Of a stretch of DNA of 64,000 bases, positions 18,782 to 29,528 are shown piece after piece. Below the pieces are notes generated by a model, which was given only the letters and a program-made list of their open reading frames with translations, had not been told where the DNA came from and searched no databases. Made by a program: the position numbers and the translations under genes. Position 1 is the stretch's first letter; the number at the start of each line of letters is the position of its first letter. The DNA comes from Gordonia araii NBRC 100433 (GTDB lineage: Bacteria > Actinomycetota > Actinomycetes > Mycobacteriales > Mycobacteriaceae). The DNA lies in contig NZ_BAEE01000021.1 in the NCBI RefSeq assembly GCF_000241265.1, forward strand, positions 97,694 to 161,693, in the 5' to 3' direction.

Positions 18782-19651
18782 GTGAGCATTCTGGAAATCG
18801 ACGAACTCGTCATTGCCCTCGAGAAGGCCCTCCCCGAACTGTCGGAGGAGCACCAAGCCGACGCGACCCCGTGGCAGCCGCATGACTGGGTTCCGTGGGA
18901 CCTCGGCCGGAACTTCGCCTTCCTCGGCGGTAAGGACTGGGAGCCGTCGGATAGCGACACCTCCGACGAGGTGCGCGCCGGGCTGCTGGCCCTGCTGCTG
19001 CTCAAAGACAACCTGCCCTCGTACCACCGCCTGCTGGCGATGTACTTCCCGGCGTTCTCCGACTGGCGCGCATTGGTCGGCACCTGGACGGCCGAGGACA
19101 ACCGCCACGCGATCGTGCTGCGCGACTACCTGGTCGTCACCCGCGCCCTCGATCCGGTCGACGCCGAGAACCGTCGTCGGATCCATGTGGTCGCCGGCTA
19201 CCGCCAGCGCGAGGAAGAGATCGCCGACCTGCGGCCGATGGACGTGCTCGCCCTGCTCGCGGTGCACGAGCTGCAGACCGTCGGCTTCACCGAGAAGCTT
19301 CGCGGCGTCGTCGTGGACGACGTGCTGGCGCAGATCCTCACCAAGATCGCGGCCGACGACGCGTCGCAGGCCCGCTACTTCATCGGTTTCCTCGGCGCGG
19401 GCCTCGTGGCCGACCAGGACGCGACCGTGTTGGCCATCGATTGGGCGCTGAGCAACATCGACACCATCGGTGCCGACATCGCCGACTTCGACGAGCAGCG
19501 CAACCTGTTCGCCCACTATGAGGGTCCGGAGACGCACGCGGAGATCGCCAAGGCCATCGTCGACGGCGTCAAGCTGGAGAGTGTCGACGGGTTGTCGGAG
19601 GCGGCCGACGCCGCCAAGAAGCGGATTCTCGCCCTCGCGAACAGCGCGTAG
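18782..19651 (+). CDS. desA2: DesA2-like acyl-ACP desaturase homologue with altered metal ligands
   Basis: A 289-residue all-helical ferritin-like protein, the counterpart of Rv1094. Family landmarks are LKDNLPSYHRLL, WTAEDNRH and VHELQTVGF. Compared with canonical soluble desaturases, the first ligand Glu (TEDNLPSYH type) is Lys, the Glu of EENRH is Asp, and the last ExxH (ADENLH/ADEKRH) reads ADDASQ; only the His of DNRH and the Glu of HELQ are kept. A normal diiron centre is therefore doubtful. The GTG start has TATCCT 8 nt upstream. It may be cotranscribed with glyA. Confidence 0.85.
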   Translation: MSILEIDELVIALEKALPELSEEHQADATPWQPHDWVPWDLGRNFAFLGGKDWEPSDSDTSDEVRAGLLALLLLKDNLPSYHRLLAMYFPAFSDWRALVGTWTAEDNRHAIVLRDYLVVTRALDPVDAENRRRIHVVAGYRQREEEIADLRPMDVLALLAVHELQTVGFTEKLRGVVVDDVLAQILTKIAADDASQARYFIGFLGAGLVADQDATVLAIDWALSNIDTIGADIADFDEQRNLFAHYEGPETHAEIAKAIVDGVKLESVDGLSEAADAAKKRILALANSA

Positions 19652-19774
19652 CTCCCCGCCGTTTGCATAAAGTTCACACGCGGGCGCGGCGCGCCACCGC
19701 GCATCGTCGCCCGGTCGGCGTAGCGTCGGAAGCGATGGACCGCAGGGGAAGTGGTTCATCCGGGAGGTTCGATC

Positions 19775-19828
19775 GTGGAGTTCAGCGACACGAGGGGACC
19801 GGCCCCGGTCCTCGGCTCGCGCGGCTAG
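19775..19828 (+). CDS. Possible 17-residue upstream ORF before phoH2
   Basis: GTG 19775 follows a strong GGGAGG site at 7-nt spacing and opens 17 codons (VEFSDTRGPAPVLGSRG) ending at TAG 19828. A GGACCGG/CCGGTCC hairpin lies within it. The surrounding 255-bp gap (19652-19906) has no other supported gene. It could be a leader peptide or chance. Confidence 0.25.
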   Translation: MEFSDTRGPAPVLGSRG

Positions 19829-19906
19829 CCCAGTCGCAACGGCACGGATCGTCCGGTCACCTGTAACACCTGTCGGCGCGGGTGCCGCACCGGCGTAGGA
19901 GTCCAC

Positions 19907-21193
19907 GTGACTACTCGCACCTATGTCCTCGACACCTCTGTGCTGCTCTCCGACCCGAAGGCCGTCACGCGCTTCGACGAGCATCATGTGGTGTTGCCGC
20001 TGGTCGTCATCAGCGAGCTGGAGGGCAAACGCCACCACCACGAACTCGGCTGGTTCGCCCGGGAGGCGTTGCGCCTTCTCGACGATCTGCGCGGTGAGTT
20101 CGGCCGGCTCGACGAACCGATCCCCATCGGCGAAGTCGGCGGCACCCTGCAAGTCGAGCTGAACCACACCGACCCGGCCGTCCTGCCGAGCGGATTTCGC
20201 ACCGACGACAACGACTCCCGCATCCTGGCCTGTGCGCTGAACCTGCGCGCCGAGGGGCGCAACGTCACCCTGGTCACCAAGGACACGCCGCTGCGGGTCA
20301 AGGCGGGAGCCGTCGGTCTGGCCGCCGACGAGTACCACGCCCAGGACGTCGTCGTCTCCGGGTGGAGCGGGATGACCGAGCTGGAGGTGAGCGCGGCGCA
20401 GATCGACGCGCTCTTCGAAGAAGGCGTGATCGATCTCGACGAGGCGCGCGACCTGCCGTGCCACACGGGTATCCGATTGGTCGGCGGGTCCAGTGCGCTG
20501 GGCAGGGTGAACGCGGACAAACGGGTGCAGCTGGTGCGCGGTGACCGCGAGGCCTTCGGGCTGCACGGCCGTTCCGCCGAGCAGCGCGTCGCGCTCGACC
20601 TGCTGCTCGACGACACGGTCGGGATTGTCTCCCTCGGCGGCAAGGCCGGCACCGGCAAGTCGGCGCTCGCCCTGTGCGCCGGGCTGGAGGCGGTCCTGGA
20701 GCGGCGGACCCATCGCAAGGTCGTCGTGTTCCGGCCGCTCTACGCGGTCGGCGGGCAGCAGCTCGGCTATCTGCCCGGGAGCGAGGCCGAGAAGATGGGG
20801 CCGTGGGCGCAGGCCGTCTTCGACACGCTGGAGGGCCTGGCGTCGACGGAGGTCATCGACGAGGTCGCCTCGCGCGGCATGCTCGAGGTGCTGCCGCTGA
20901 CGCATATCCGCGGGCGGTCGCTGCACGATTCCTTCGTCATCGTCGACGAGGCGCAGTCGTTGGAGCGCAACGTGCTGCTGACCGTGCTGTCGCGGCTGGG
21001 CTCCGGCTCGCGGGTGGTCTTGACCCATGATGTCGCACAGCGCGACAACCTGCGCGTGGGACGCCACGACGGTGTCGCGGCGGTGATCGAGAAGCTCAAG
21101 GGACATCCGCTGTTCGCGCACATCACGCTGACCCGTTCGGAGCGCTCGCCGATCGCGGCGCTGGTGACCGACATGCTCGAAGAATTCACGTAG
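19907..21193 (+). CDS. phoH2: PhoH2: PIN-domain ribonuclease fused to PhoH ATPase/helicase
   Basis: A 428-residue protein. The N-terminal PIN domain (about 1-140) opens [15 protein letters not shown] and carries the acidic residues of a nuclease (DTS, the Glu of [21 protein letters not shown]). The C-terminal PhoH domain has Walker [13 protein letters not shown] near residue 250 and Walker [10 protein letters not shown]. Mycobacterial PhoH2 is an ATP-dependent RNA helicase and RNase coupled to a small antitoxin (PhoAT); no such gene overlaps the start here. GTG 19907 follows TAGGAG. A strong terminator lies 27 bp after the stop. Confidence 0.92.
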   Translation: MTTRTYVLDTSVLLSDPKAVTRFDEHHVVLPLVVISELEGKRHHHELGWFAREALRLLDDLRGEFGRLDEPIPIGEVGGTLQVELNHTDPAVLPSGFRTDDNDSRILACALNLRAEGRNVTLVTKDTPLRVKAGAVGLAADEYHAQDVVVSGWSGMTELEVSAAQIDALFEEGVIDLDEARDLPCHTGIRLVGGSSALGRVNADKRVQLVRGDREAFGLHGRSAEQRVALDLLLDDTVGIVSLGGKAGTGKSALALCAGLEAVLERRTHRKVVVFRPLYAVGGQQLGYLPGSEAEKMGPWAQAVFDTLEGLASTEVIDEVASRGMLEVLPLTHIRGRSLHDSFVIVDEAQSLERNVLLTVLSRLGSGSRVVLTHDVAQRDNLRVGRHDGVAAVIEKLKGHPLFAHITLTRSERSPIAALVTDMLEEFT

Positions 21194-21220
21194 GCCCCGG
21201 AACCGATCACCGGCAAAGTC

Positions 21221-21251
21221 AGACCCCGACACCTCGCGGATGTCGGGGTCT
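21221..21251. terminator. Bidirectional terminator hairpin
   Basis: A perfect 11-bp stem AGACCCCGACA/TGTCGGGGTCT with loop CCTCGCGGA, between the converging phoH2 and YkuD genes. There is no long U tract on either side, as is common in actinobacteria. Confidence 0.8.
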
Positions 21252-21271
21252 GATTCGTCCTGGTTCGGCGG

Positions 21272-22168
21272 CTAGCTCTGCGCGACCTTGCCCAATGCCT
21301 CCGGGATCAGGTTCAGCAGCGTCCCGGCGAGTCCGCCCAGAATGCCGTCGGCGGCACCGTTGGGGGAGCCGTTCTGCTCCTGCGGGCTCGCACCGCCCAT
21401 GTCACCGGTCGGTGCTTGCGCGTTGACGCCGATGGTCATCTTCGGCGACTTCGCGGGATCGAGCCACTTCAGGATCTGGATCATCGACGCCTCGGGCACG
21501 GCGACGCAGCCGAGCGTCGGCTGGTTGTTGGTCACGTGCAGGAACATTGCCGACGCCTTGCCCGGTGTGCGGGCGGTGTTGTGGGCGATGTTGACCGCGT
21601 AGTCGTAGACGGGGCCCATGTTGTACAGGTTCTCCGCGTCGGAGCTGGGCTTTTCCTTCTTGGTGACCATGGTGTTGTAGGTGGGGGACTTCATGTCCGA
21701 GTCCCACCAGTCCTCGGCGGTCACCTTCTTGTACGGCATCTTGCTGCCCGGGTTCGCCTTGCGGCCGAACGCCTGGTCCAGTGCGAAGGTGCCGGACGGC
21801 GTGCGCGGCACGTTGTCCTTGGGTTCGCCCTGGCCCTGGGCGCCGAAGAACGCCTTGACGGGCTGCACGACGATCTTCCAGGTGCCGTTCGCCTCCTTCT
21901 CGTAGGCGGTCAGCGTCCCGGTGGTGTCGCTGGCGTTCTTGCCGGTGGCGACGATGAGCTGCGATGTCGGCGCGCCGGTCGGCGACGGGGTTCCGCCACC
22001 GGCGATCGCGTCGAGCACGCTGTTCAACGTCTGGTCCACCGACCCGTTGCCCGTACTCGGAGCCTGTGGCTGCGCACCCGCGACTGCGGGGACAGCCACG
22101 ACGGCCGCGGACACGGCAGCAACGAGTCCCATTAGTCTCAAATTTCTCTGCAGTAACTTCAGCACCAC
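21272..22168 (-). CDS. Secreted YkuD-type L,D-transpeptidase-like protein
   Basis: A 298-residue protein with a signal peptide (LRLMGLVAAVSAAVVAVPAVAGAQP, cleavage near AGAQ). The catalytic region contains FLHVTNNQPTLGCVAVPE: His and Cys spaced as in YkuD domains, but with Ala where L,D-transpeptidases have Arg after GC. RTPSGTFAL upstream is the usual turn. The relatives I recall are exported Rv0309-type proteins. It may act on peptidoglycan cross-links or be a carboxypeptidase-like relative. The C-terminus is rich in Gly, Pro and Asn. Confidence 0.78.
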   Translation of the reverse strand: MVLKLLQRNLRLMGLVAAVSAAVVAVPAVAGAQPQAPSTGNGSVDQTLNSVLDAIAGGGTPSPTGAPTSQLIVATGKNASDTTGTLTAYEKEANGTWKIVVQPVKAFFGAQGQGEPKDNVPRTPSGTFALDQAFGRKANPGSKMPYKKVTAEDWWDSDMKSPTYNTMVTKKEKPSSDAENLYNMGPVYDYAVNIAHNTARTPGKASAMFLHVTNNQPTLGCVAVPEASMIQILKWLDPAKSPKMTIGVNAQAPTGDMGGASPQEQNGSPNGAADGILGGLAGTLLNLIPEALGKVAQS

Positions 22169-22248
22169 TTCAGTGTGCCAGTAGAAATCGGTGGTTGAGT
22201 CACGTAACGGTTACGGTGACGCAAGGATCCGATCAAGCGCCGCCCCTC

Positions 22249-22373
22249 CGCCGAGTGGGCACCTGACCTTCGCCGAGTGGGCACCTGACCTTCGCCGAGT
22301 GGGCACCTGACCTTCGCCGAGTGGGCACCTGACCTTCGCCGAGTGGGCACCTGACCTTCGCCGAGTGGGCACC
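22249..22373. repeat. 22-bp tandem repeat array (5.7 copies)
   Basis: Five identical units CGCCGAGTGGGCACCTGACC plus TT (22 bp each, 22249-22358), followed by a partial sixth (22359-22373). It ends 5 bp before the stop codon of the minus-strand PIG-L gene. Perfect identity points to recent expansion. It shares GTGGGCAC with the 21-bp family elsewhere in the window but differs in length and remainder. Confidence 0.95.
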
Positions 22374-22378
22374 GTCCG

Positions 22379-23065
22379 CTAGCCGGTGGCGACCAATTCG
22401 AATCCGACAGCACGTCGCCCGCCGAAGTCGTCGCGGGCCTGGGTCGTCGCCTCGACCTGGTCGTACGCCTGCTTGCCGACCGGGGTATCCGGATCGAGGA
22501 CCCGCAGGTATTCGCGGTGCTCGGCCAGCGATCGCACGGCCGCCTCGATGTCGGCACCGCCCACGGCGACGGCGTGCGTGGCTTGCGGGCTGTTCTCGAA
22601 CAGCCAGCGCGGGCGCGGGCCGTCGAGTTCGGCGAAAGCCTGGCGGACCGCGGCCGCGAACTCCATGTGATCGCGCTGATTGGGCATGCCCGGACCCCAT
22701 TCCGGCCCGCCGTAGGTGGCCAGCACGACGTCGGGCGCGACGCGGGAGATCGTCTCGGCGACCTTCGCGCGCAACTCGGGAGTGTTGAACACCTCGCTGT
22801 CGGGGAAGCCCCAGAACGTCACCTCGTCGACGCCGACCTCGGCGGCCGAGGCGATCTGCTCGCCCTCCCGCAGCGGCCCGCACTCTTCCGGAGGCATGCC
22901 TTCGATTCCGGCCTCGCCGCTCGTCGCGAGCGCGTAGACCACCCGTTTGCCCGCATGCGTCCAGCGATGCACGGCGGCGGCCATGCCGTATTCGGGATCG
23001 TCGGGGTGGGCGACGAGCACGAGTGCGGTCTGCCAGTCGTCGGGGAACTCCGCGATGTCGGCCAT
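22379..23065 (-). CDS. PIG-L/LmbE family deacetylase
   Basis: A 228-residue protein. LVAHPDDPEYG near residue 20 is the zinc motif (His, Asp, Asp), and NQRDHMEFAAAV near residue 130 supplies the second half of the site. The family removes N-acetyl groups from sugars or related amines; MshB and Mca are members, but this one lacks their extended motifs and its substrate is unknown. TAGCCT 6 nt before the ATG suggests a leaderless start. It is followed by the 22-bp repeat array. Confidence 0.85.
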   Translation of the reverse strand: MADIAEFPDDWQTALVLVAHPDDPEYGMAAAVHRWTHAGKRVVYALATSGEAGIEGMPPEECGPLREGEQIASAAEVGVDEVTFWGFPDSEVFNTPELRAKVAETISRVAPDVVLATYGGPEWGPGMPNQRDHMEFAAAVRQAFAELDGPRPRWLFENSPQATHAVAVGGADIEAAVRSLAEHREYLRVLDPDTPVGKQAYDQVEATTQARDDFGGRRAVGFELVATG

Positions 23066-23098
23066 GGCCTCAGGCTAGGCCGAGTTGCGCCGGGTTCG

Positions 23099-24493
23099 TC
23101 AGCGTTCGCGGTCCAGGTTGGCCATCTTGAGCACGTCGAGCCGCTTGTCCAGCTCCTCGGTGGTCAGGTTATCGCCGATCAGCTCACGGTCGATCACCGT
23201 CTGCCGGATCGTCTTGCCTTCCTTCAGCGCCTGCTTGGCGACCGCGGCGGCCTCCTCGTAGCCGATGGCGCTGTTGAGCGGGGTGACGATCGACGGGGAA
23301 CTCTCCGCCAGCGTGCGCAGCCGATCGGTGTTGGCGACCAGACCGCTGATGCAACGGTCGGCGAACAACCGCGAGACGTTGGTCAGCAACGTGATCGACT
23401 CGAGTACGTTGCGCGCCATCATCGGGATGTAGACGTTCAGCTCGAAGGCGCCGTTGCCGCCGCCCCAGGTGACCGCGGTGTCATTGCCGATAACCTGCGC
23501 GGCGACCTGCGTGGCCGCCTCCGGCAGCACCGGATTCACCTTGCCGGGCATGATCGAACTGCCCGGCTGCAGGTCTGGGAGCTGGATTTCGCCGAGCCCG
23601 GTGAGCGGGCCGGAGCCCATCCAGCGGATGTCGTTGGCGATCTTGGTGAGTGACACGGCGATCGTCTTGAGCTGTCCGGAGAGTTCGACGAGGCCGTCGC
23701 GCGCGGCCTGCGCCTCGAAGTTGTCCGCGGCCAGGCGCAGGGCATCGACGCCGGTGAGCTTGACCAGTTCGGCCGTCACCTTTGTGCCGAAGCCGTCGGG
23801 GGCGTTGAGCCCGGTGCCGACCGCGGTACCGCCGATCGGCAGTTCGCCGACGCGGGGAAGTGCCGACTGGACCCGTTCGATGCCGGCCTCGATCTGCCGG
23901 GCGTAGCCGCCGAACTCCTGCCCGAGGGTGACCGGAACCGCGTCCATCAGGTGGGTGCGGCCGCTCTTGACCACATCGCGCCATTCGTCGGCCTTGGCCG
24001 CCAGGGCCTTCCGCAGATGCTCGAGTGCCGGGATGAGACCGGTCACCGCGGCCTCGGTGGCGGCGACGTGCGTCGCGGTGGGGAAGGTGTCGTTGGAGGA
24101 CTGCGACATGTTGACGTGATCGTTGGGATGAACGTCGACGCCGTTGGCTTTCGCGATCGACGCGATCACCTCGTTGGCGTTCATGTTCGAGCTGGTCCCC
24201 GACCCGGTCTGGAACACGTCGATGGGGAACTGGTCGTCGTGTTTGCCCTCGGCAATCTCGCTGGCGGCGGCGATGATGGCGTCGGCCTTCTCCGCGTCGA
24301 GCAGACCGAGGTCTTTGTTGACCTGTGCGCATGCCGCCTTGAGGAGTCCGAGCGCTCGGATTTGGGTGCGTTCGAGCGGGCGGTGGCTGATCGGGAAGTT
24401 CTCGACGGCCCGCTGGGTCTGGGCCCGCCACAGGGCGTCGACGGGCACTTTGACCTCGCCCATGGTGTCGTGTTCGATGCGGTACTCGGTCAT
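23099..24493 (-). CDS. fumC: Class II fumarate hydratase (oxygen-stable, iron-free)
   Basis: A 464-residue enzyme of the aspartase/fumarase family that interconverts fumarate and malate in the TCA cycle. Signatures are [50 protein letters not shown] and the [11 protein letters not shown] catalytic loop. ATG 24493 follows GGAGGAG. A second, iron-sulfur fumarase lies at 26.0-27.7 kb. A 16/19 match to the IdeR/DtxR iron box is 29 bp upstream of the start, where it would overlap the promoter, suggesting repression in high iron. Confidence 0.95.
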   Translation of the reverse strand: MTEYRIEHDTMGEVKVPVDALWRAQTQRAVENFPISHRPLERTQIRALGLLKAACAQVNKDLGLLDAEKADAIIAAASEIAEGKHDDQFPIDVFQTGSGTSSNMNANEVIASIAKANGVDVHPNDHVNMSQSSNDTFPTATHVAATEAAVTGLIPALEHLRKALAAKADEWRDVVKSGRTHLMDAVPVTLGQEFGGYARQIEAGIERVQSALPRVGELPIGGTAVGTGLNAPDGFGTKVTAELVKLTGVDALRLAADNFEAQAARDGLVELSGQLKTIAVSLTKIANDIRWMGSGPLTGLGEIQLPDLQPGSSIMPGKVNPVLPEAATQVAAQVIGNDTAVTWGGGNGAFELNVYIPMMARNVLESITLLTNVSRLFADRCISGLVANTDRLRTLAESSPSIVTPLNSAIGYEEAAAVAKQALKEGKTIRQTVIDRELIGDNLTTEELDKRLDVLKMANLDRER

Positions 24494-24521
24494 CGTCGGC
24501 GCTCCTCCGTTCAACGATTAA

Positions 24522-24540
24522 TTAGGTTGGCCTAACCCTA
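24522..24540. promoter_or_regulatory. IdeR/DtxR-like iron box upstream of fumC
   Basis: TTAGGTTGGCCTAACCCTA matches the consensus TTAGGTTAGSCTAACCTAA at 16 of 19 positions, including all bases of the GGTT/AACC core. It lies 29-47 bp before the fumC ATG. Confidence 0.7.
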
Positions 24541-24622
24541 CGCCGCTTGAATGATTGCCTTCCCCGGGCCCCGTTGAACCGTGCGGTCGTCGGTGGCCGC
24601 CTGCCGAGCGCCGACGGCCCCG

Positions 24623-25183
24623 CTAGCGGGTGGTGGCGACGAGCGCGGCGGGAACGAGTGAGATCGGGAACGGATCGGTCACCGTGAATTCGTCGTCGCC
24701 GGTGACCTCGGCGCTGCGGGTGTACTCGTCGTCGCGGAGTTCCCAGGCCGTTATGGAGGGGACGGCCGGGTCGACGGTCCAGTAGTGCGGGCAGCCGGCG
24801 CGGGCCAGCCGCTCCTTCTTCAGCAGCAGGTCGATCCCCCGCGTGGACGGCGAGAGCACTTCGATCGCCAGCAACGGTGGTCCGGGCAGGTCGCGTTCGG
24901 TGAGGTTGGCGTTGCGCGCGACGAGGACGTCGGGCTGGATCACCGTGTCGTTGGCCAGCACCACGTCGAAGGGTGCGGGCAACACTTCGGCGGTGTCGGG
25001 GCAGGCGTCGTAGATCGCGACGGACAGGCGCATCACCGCACGTTGATGACGAAGGATCGGGGCCGGACTCACGATCAGCACCCCATCGATGAGTTCGTAG
25101 CGGTGGCCGTCGTCGGGCATGAGGTCGAGGTCGTCACGCGTCAACGCCCGCCCGCGCGGCAAGCCCAGGACCTGGGTATTCAT
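24623..25183 (-). CDS. Uma2-family putative endonuclease (DUF820)
   Basis: A 186-residue PD-(D/E)xK-fold protein. GHRYELIDGVLIVSPAP is the family opening. Candidate catalytic residues are Asp in QPDVLVARN, Glu in LAIEVLSPST and Lys in LLKKERLARAG. Uma2 proteins are common in multicopy families of unknown role. The ATG at 25183 is preferred because TACGAT lies 7 nt upstream; in-frame ATG 25192 and TTG 25201 are alternatives. Confidence 0.78.
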   Translation of the reverse strand: MNTQVLGLPRGRALTRDDLDLMPDDGHRYELIDGVLIVSPAPILRHQRAVMRLSVAIYDACPDTAEVLPAPFDVVLANDTVIQPDVLVARNANLTERDLPGPPLLAIEVLSPSTRGIDLLLKKERLARAGCPHYWTVDPAVPSITAWELRDDEYTRSAEVTGDDEFTVTDPFPISLVPAALVATTR

Positions 25184-25301
25184 GGCAGTCATCGTACTCA
25201 AACCTCCGCGCTCCCTGGAACGAATCCGGGGCGCCGGCGTTCATTGTCGACGTCAACCCGCACGGATGCATATAGTCATATCGCGGCGTATGGTTAGACA
25301 T

Positions 25302-25577
25302 ATGAGAACCACGATCATCTTGCCGGATGGCCTGTATGAGCAAGTGAAGCGCACCGCGCGGGACGCCGATCAAACAGTCACCTCGCTGGTGGAGGAGGCC
25401 CTTCGACGCGAGTTGGAACGGCGATCGACGCCGGGGGCGCGACGGAAGAAGGTCGTGTTGCCGGAACCGTACGACCCCGGGCCGAACGGCGGGATGCGCC
25501 CAGGGCTCGACCCTGTCAAGACATCGGCACTGCTCGAAATCGGCGAAGAAGGGCTTCCAATCGAGAAGGTGCGCTGA
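25302..25577 (+). CDS. Ribbon-helix-helix antitoxin (VapB-like)
   Basis: A 91-residue protein. MRTTIILPDGLYEQVKRTAR opens a ribbon-helix-helix fold. A basic linker (RRKKV) and an acidic, Pro/Gly-rich C-terminus follow, which probably wraps the toxin. The PIN toxin starts 1 bp after its stop. TATGGT lies 7 nt before the ATG (leaderless pattern), and TATAGT is further upstream (25271-25276). AT-rich repeated ATAT motifs in the promoter may be its own operator. Confidence 0.82.
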   Translation: MRTTIILPDGLYEQVKRTARDADQTVTSLVEEALRRELERRSTPGARRKKVVLPEPYDPGPNGGMRPGLDPVKTSALLEIGEEGLPIEKVR

Positions 25578-25578
25578 C

Positions 25579-26007
25579 GTGCAGATGCCCGACATCAACG
25601 TCCTGATCGGGGCGCTGCGGCAGGAGGCGGACCGTCACGTCGAGTTGCGTCAGTGGCTGCAGTCGGCGTTGGAATCCGACGAAACTCTGGCGCTGACTCC
25701 AGCCGTGGTCGCGGGATACATCCGGATTGTGACTAATCGACATATCTACGCTGCGCCCACGCCGCTGGCGGTCGCGCTGGCTCACATCGAATCGCTGCGT
25801 GCGAACAACGGGGTGGTTGACGTATTGCCGGGTCCGCGTCACTGGGAGATATTTGCCGGCCTGTGCCGCTCGGCCGATGCGAAAGGGCCCTTGATCTCCG
25901 ACGCCGATCACGCTGCGACGGCGATCGAGCACGGCGCCACCTGGGTCACCCTCGACCGCGACTTCGCTCGGTTCCCCGGCCTCAAGTGGCAGGTGCCGGG
26001 CGGATGA
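25579..26007 (+). CDS. PIN-domain toxin (VapC-like ribonuclease)
   Basis: A 142-residue PIN protein with a GTG start. The first catalytic Asp is in MPDINVLIGAL. Further acidic residues are in LISDADHAATAIEHG and TLDRDFARFPG, which match the PIN active site order. It is encoded directly behind an RHH antitoxin, the standard VapBC arrangement, and such toxins cut tRNA or rRNA. The IRIVTNRHIYAAP and DVLPGPRHWEIF segments are typical of the actinobacterial TA-type PIN subgroup. It is convergent with fumA, stops 11 bp apart. Confidence 0.85.
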   Translation: MQMPDINVLIGALRQEADRHVELRQWLQSALESDETLALTPAVVAGYIRIVTNRHIYAAPTPLAVALAHIESLRANNGVVDVLPGPRHWEIFAGLCRSADAKGPLISDADHAATAIEHGATWVTLDRDFARFPGLKWQVPGG

Positions 26008-26017
26008 GCTGCCGCGG

Positions 26018-27718
<1,701 letters not shown>

Positions 27719-27752
27719 AGGGAGCAATCGTACTTCCCGCCCACTCTGACCT

Positions 27753-27771
27753 GCGGGTTAGTCAAACCTAA
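27753..27771. promoter_or_regulatory. IdeR/DtxR-like iron box upstream of fumA
   Basis: GCGGGTTAGTCAAACCTAA matches TTAGGTTAGSCTAACCTAA at 14 of 19 positions. It lies upstream of the putative -10 (TACGAT, 27732-27727 on the minus strand), centred near -43 if transcription starts at about 27719, a position more like an activator site than a repressor site. Confidence 0.5.
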
Positions 27772-27801
27772 CCTCGGTTGTTCGAGGTGTTCGGCGTCTG
27801 C

Positions 27802-28794
27802 CTAGACGTCGATGCGCGCGTACTCCCGCAGCTTTGAGGTGCGGTGGAAGCTCTCGATGCGGCGGATCGTGCCCGACTTCGAGCGCATCACCAGCGAGCG
27901 GGTCGTCGCACCGTTGGCCCGGTAGGACACGCCGCGCAGCATGTCGCCGTTGGTGACGCCGGTGGCGGCGAAGAAGGTGTTCTCGCCGCGGACGAGGATG
28001 TCGGTGGTGAGCACCTTGTCCAGGTCGTGACCGGCCGCGATGGCTTTGGCCTTCTCCTCGTCGTCGCGCGGCCAGAGCTTGCCCTGGATCTCACCGCCCA
28101 TGCACTTCATGGCGACCGCGGTGATGATGCCCTCGGGGGTGCCGCCGACGCCCATCAGAAGGTCGACCGAGCTGGTGTCGTCGGCCGCGGCGATCGCGCC
28201 GGCCACGTCGCCGTCGGAGATGAGCCGGACCTTGGCTCCGGCGGCGCGGATCTGAGCGATGAGGTCCACGTGGCGCGGGCGGTCCAACACGACGACGGTC
28301 AGGTCGGCGACCTCGATGCCCTTCGCCCCGGCGACGGACTTGATGTTCCACTCGACCGGCTTGGTGATGTCGATGTGGCCCTTGCCCTCGGGGCCGACGC
28401 AGATCTTGTCCATGTAGAACACCGCGGACGGGTCGTACATCGTGCCGCGCTCGGAGACGGCGATGACCGCGATCGAGTTGGGGCGTCCCTCGGCCATCAG
28501 CGTGGTGCCGTCGATCGGGTCGACCGCGACGTCGCAGTCGGGTCCGTCGCCGTCGCCGACCTCCTCGCCGTTGTAGAGCATCGGAGCCTCGTCCTTCTCG
28601 CCCTCACCGATGACGACGACACCGCGCATGGAGACCGTGGAGAGGAGTTCGCGCATCGCGTCGACGGCCGCACCGTCGCCGCCGTTCTTGTCGCCGCGTC
28701 CCGCCCATCGTCCGGCGGCCAGGGCGGCGGCCTCGGTCACGCGGACCAGTTCCATCGCCAGGTTGCGGTCGGGGGCTTCATGGGTTCCGGACAT
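27802..28794 (-). CDS. glpX: Fructose-1,6-bisphosphatase class II
   Basis: A 330-residue gluconeogenic phosphatase of the lithium-sensitive fold. The metal-binding motif [13 protein letters not shown] lies near residue 92. [18 protein letters not shown] precedes it, and [22 protein letters not shown] and the C-terminal [12 protein letters not shown] follow. It corresponds to Rv1099c. It is divergent from a DUF4245 gene with a 115-bp gap. Confidence 0.95.
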   Translation of the reverse strand: MSGTHEAPDRNLAMELVRVTEAAALAAGRWAGRGDKNGGDGAAVDAMRELLSTVSMRGVVVIGEGEKDEAPMLYNGEEVGDGDGPDCDVAVDPIDGTTLMAEGRPNSIAVIAVSERGTMYDPSAVFYMDKICVGPEGKGHIDITKPVEWNIKSVAGAKGIEVADLTVVVLDRPRHVDLIAQIRAAGAKVRLISDGDVAGAIAAADDTSSVDLLMGVGGTPEGIITAVAMKCMGGEIQGKLWPRDDEEKAKAIAAGHDLDKVLTTDILVRGENTFFAATGVTNGDMLRGVSYRANGATTRSLVMRSKSGTIRRIESFHRTSKLREYARIDV

Positions 28795-28909
28795 GGATGC
28801 GCCTCTCGTGGCTCGACAGCGTCGTCGAGGTGGGGTCGAGCAATGTGGATATGTCTATCTTTTCATGGCGCCCGACGGCGCCGTGCACCTCACCTGGGAT
28901 ACTGGCGCC

Positions 28910-29515
28910 ATGGCTGACAAACCGCGCATCCTGAACAGCAGCAAGGACATGATCTGGACGCTGCTCGCGTTGCTGGTGCTCGTCGCGCTGGTGGTGATCT
29001 CCTCGCGCAACTGTTCGGTCGGGCTCACCGGCACCGCCGCCGACGACAGGATTCCGCCGTTCGACGTGAGCGCGGCGTTGCGCGCGGATGCCATGTCGAT
29101 GCCGTTCCCGATCCGCCAGCCGGCCCTTCCGTCGAACTGGAAGCCCAATTCGGGGACCAGCGGCGACGTGGCGGGATCCCGCGTCAGCACGGTCGGGTGG
29201 GTCACTCCCACCGGCTACTACCTCGGGTTGTCGCAGACCAGCGCAACCGAGTCGGCGCTGCTCCCGACGCTGAACCCGAACGTCGACAAGGATGGTCCGC
29301 TGGCCGGCACCGGGAGTCGCGAGATCGAAGGGCGCAAGTGGGTCACGTACGTGACCGGGGACCGCCTGGCCCCCAGCGACGGCGCCCGCAAGGTGTGGGT
29401 CGCCGATTTCGGCGACGTGCGGATCGGATTGTCGGGCAAGGCGTCCGAAGCCGACTTCACCACGCTCGCCAGGGCCGTCGTGCAGGCGAAACCCTTGCCG
29501 TCGGGTCGGCGATAG
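28910..29515 (+). CDS. DUF4245 family membrane-anchored protein (Rv1100-like)
   Basis: A 201-residue protein. A short cytoplasmic start (MADKPRILNSSKDMIWT) leads into one membrane helix (about residues 16-33). The exported domain has the DVSAALRADAMSMPFPIRQP and WVTYVTGDRLAP segments of DUF4245. Function is unknown. The conserved neighbours are glpX and xseBA. A GATACT -10-like box is 6 nt before the ATG. Confidence 0.82.
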   Translation: MADKPRILNSSKDMIWTLLALLVLVALVVISSRNCSVGLTGTAADDRIPPFDVSAALRADAMSMPFPIRQPALPSNWKPNSGTSGDVAGSRVSTVGWVTPTGYYLGLSQTSATESALLPTLNPNVDKDGPLAGTGSREIEGRKWVTYVTGDRLAPSDGARKVWVADFGDVRIGLSGKASEADFTTLARAVVQAKPLPSGRR

Positions 29516-29528
29516 CCGGCTAGCGCGA

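Noticed and set aside
19680..19906. A c-di-AMP or other known riboswitch upstream of phoH2.
   Set aside because: The leader is GC-rich with a hairpin, but I could not match conserved core sequences of any riboswitch class.
19880..19912. A phoAT antitoxin gene overlapping the phoH2 start.
   Set aside because: The frame that would end in GTGA at 19907-19910 is closed by TAG at 19896-19898, so no overlapping ORF exists.
17375..21232. A 1285-codon open frame on the minus strand across glyA, desA2 and phoH2.
   Set aside because: It is antisense to three well-supported genes, has His/Arg/Asp-rich composition typical of high-GC shadow frames and no recognisable domains.
22249..22373. CRISPR array.
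   Set aside because: Repeats are contiguous with no spacers and no cas genes are nearby; the same holds for the arrays at 38, 40.8, 57.1 and 61.7 kb.
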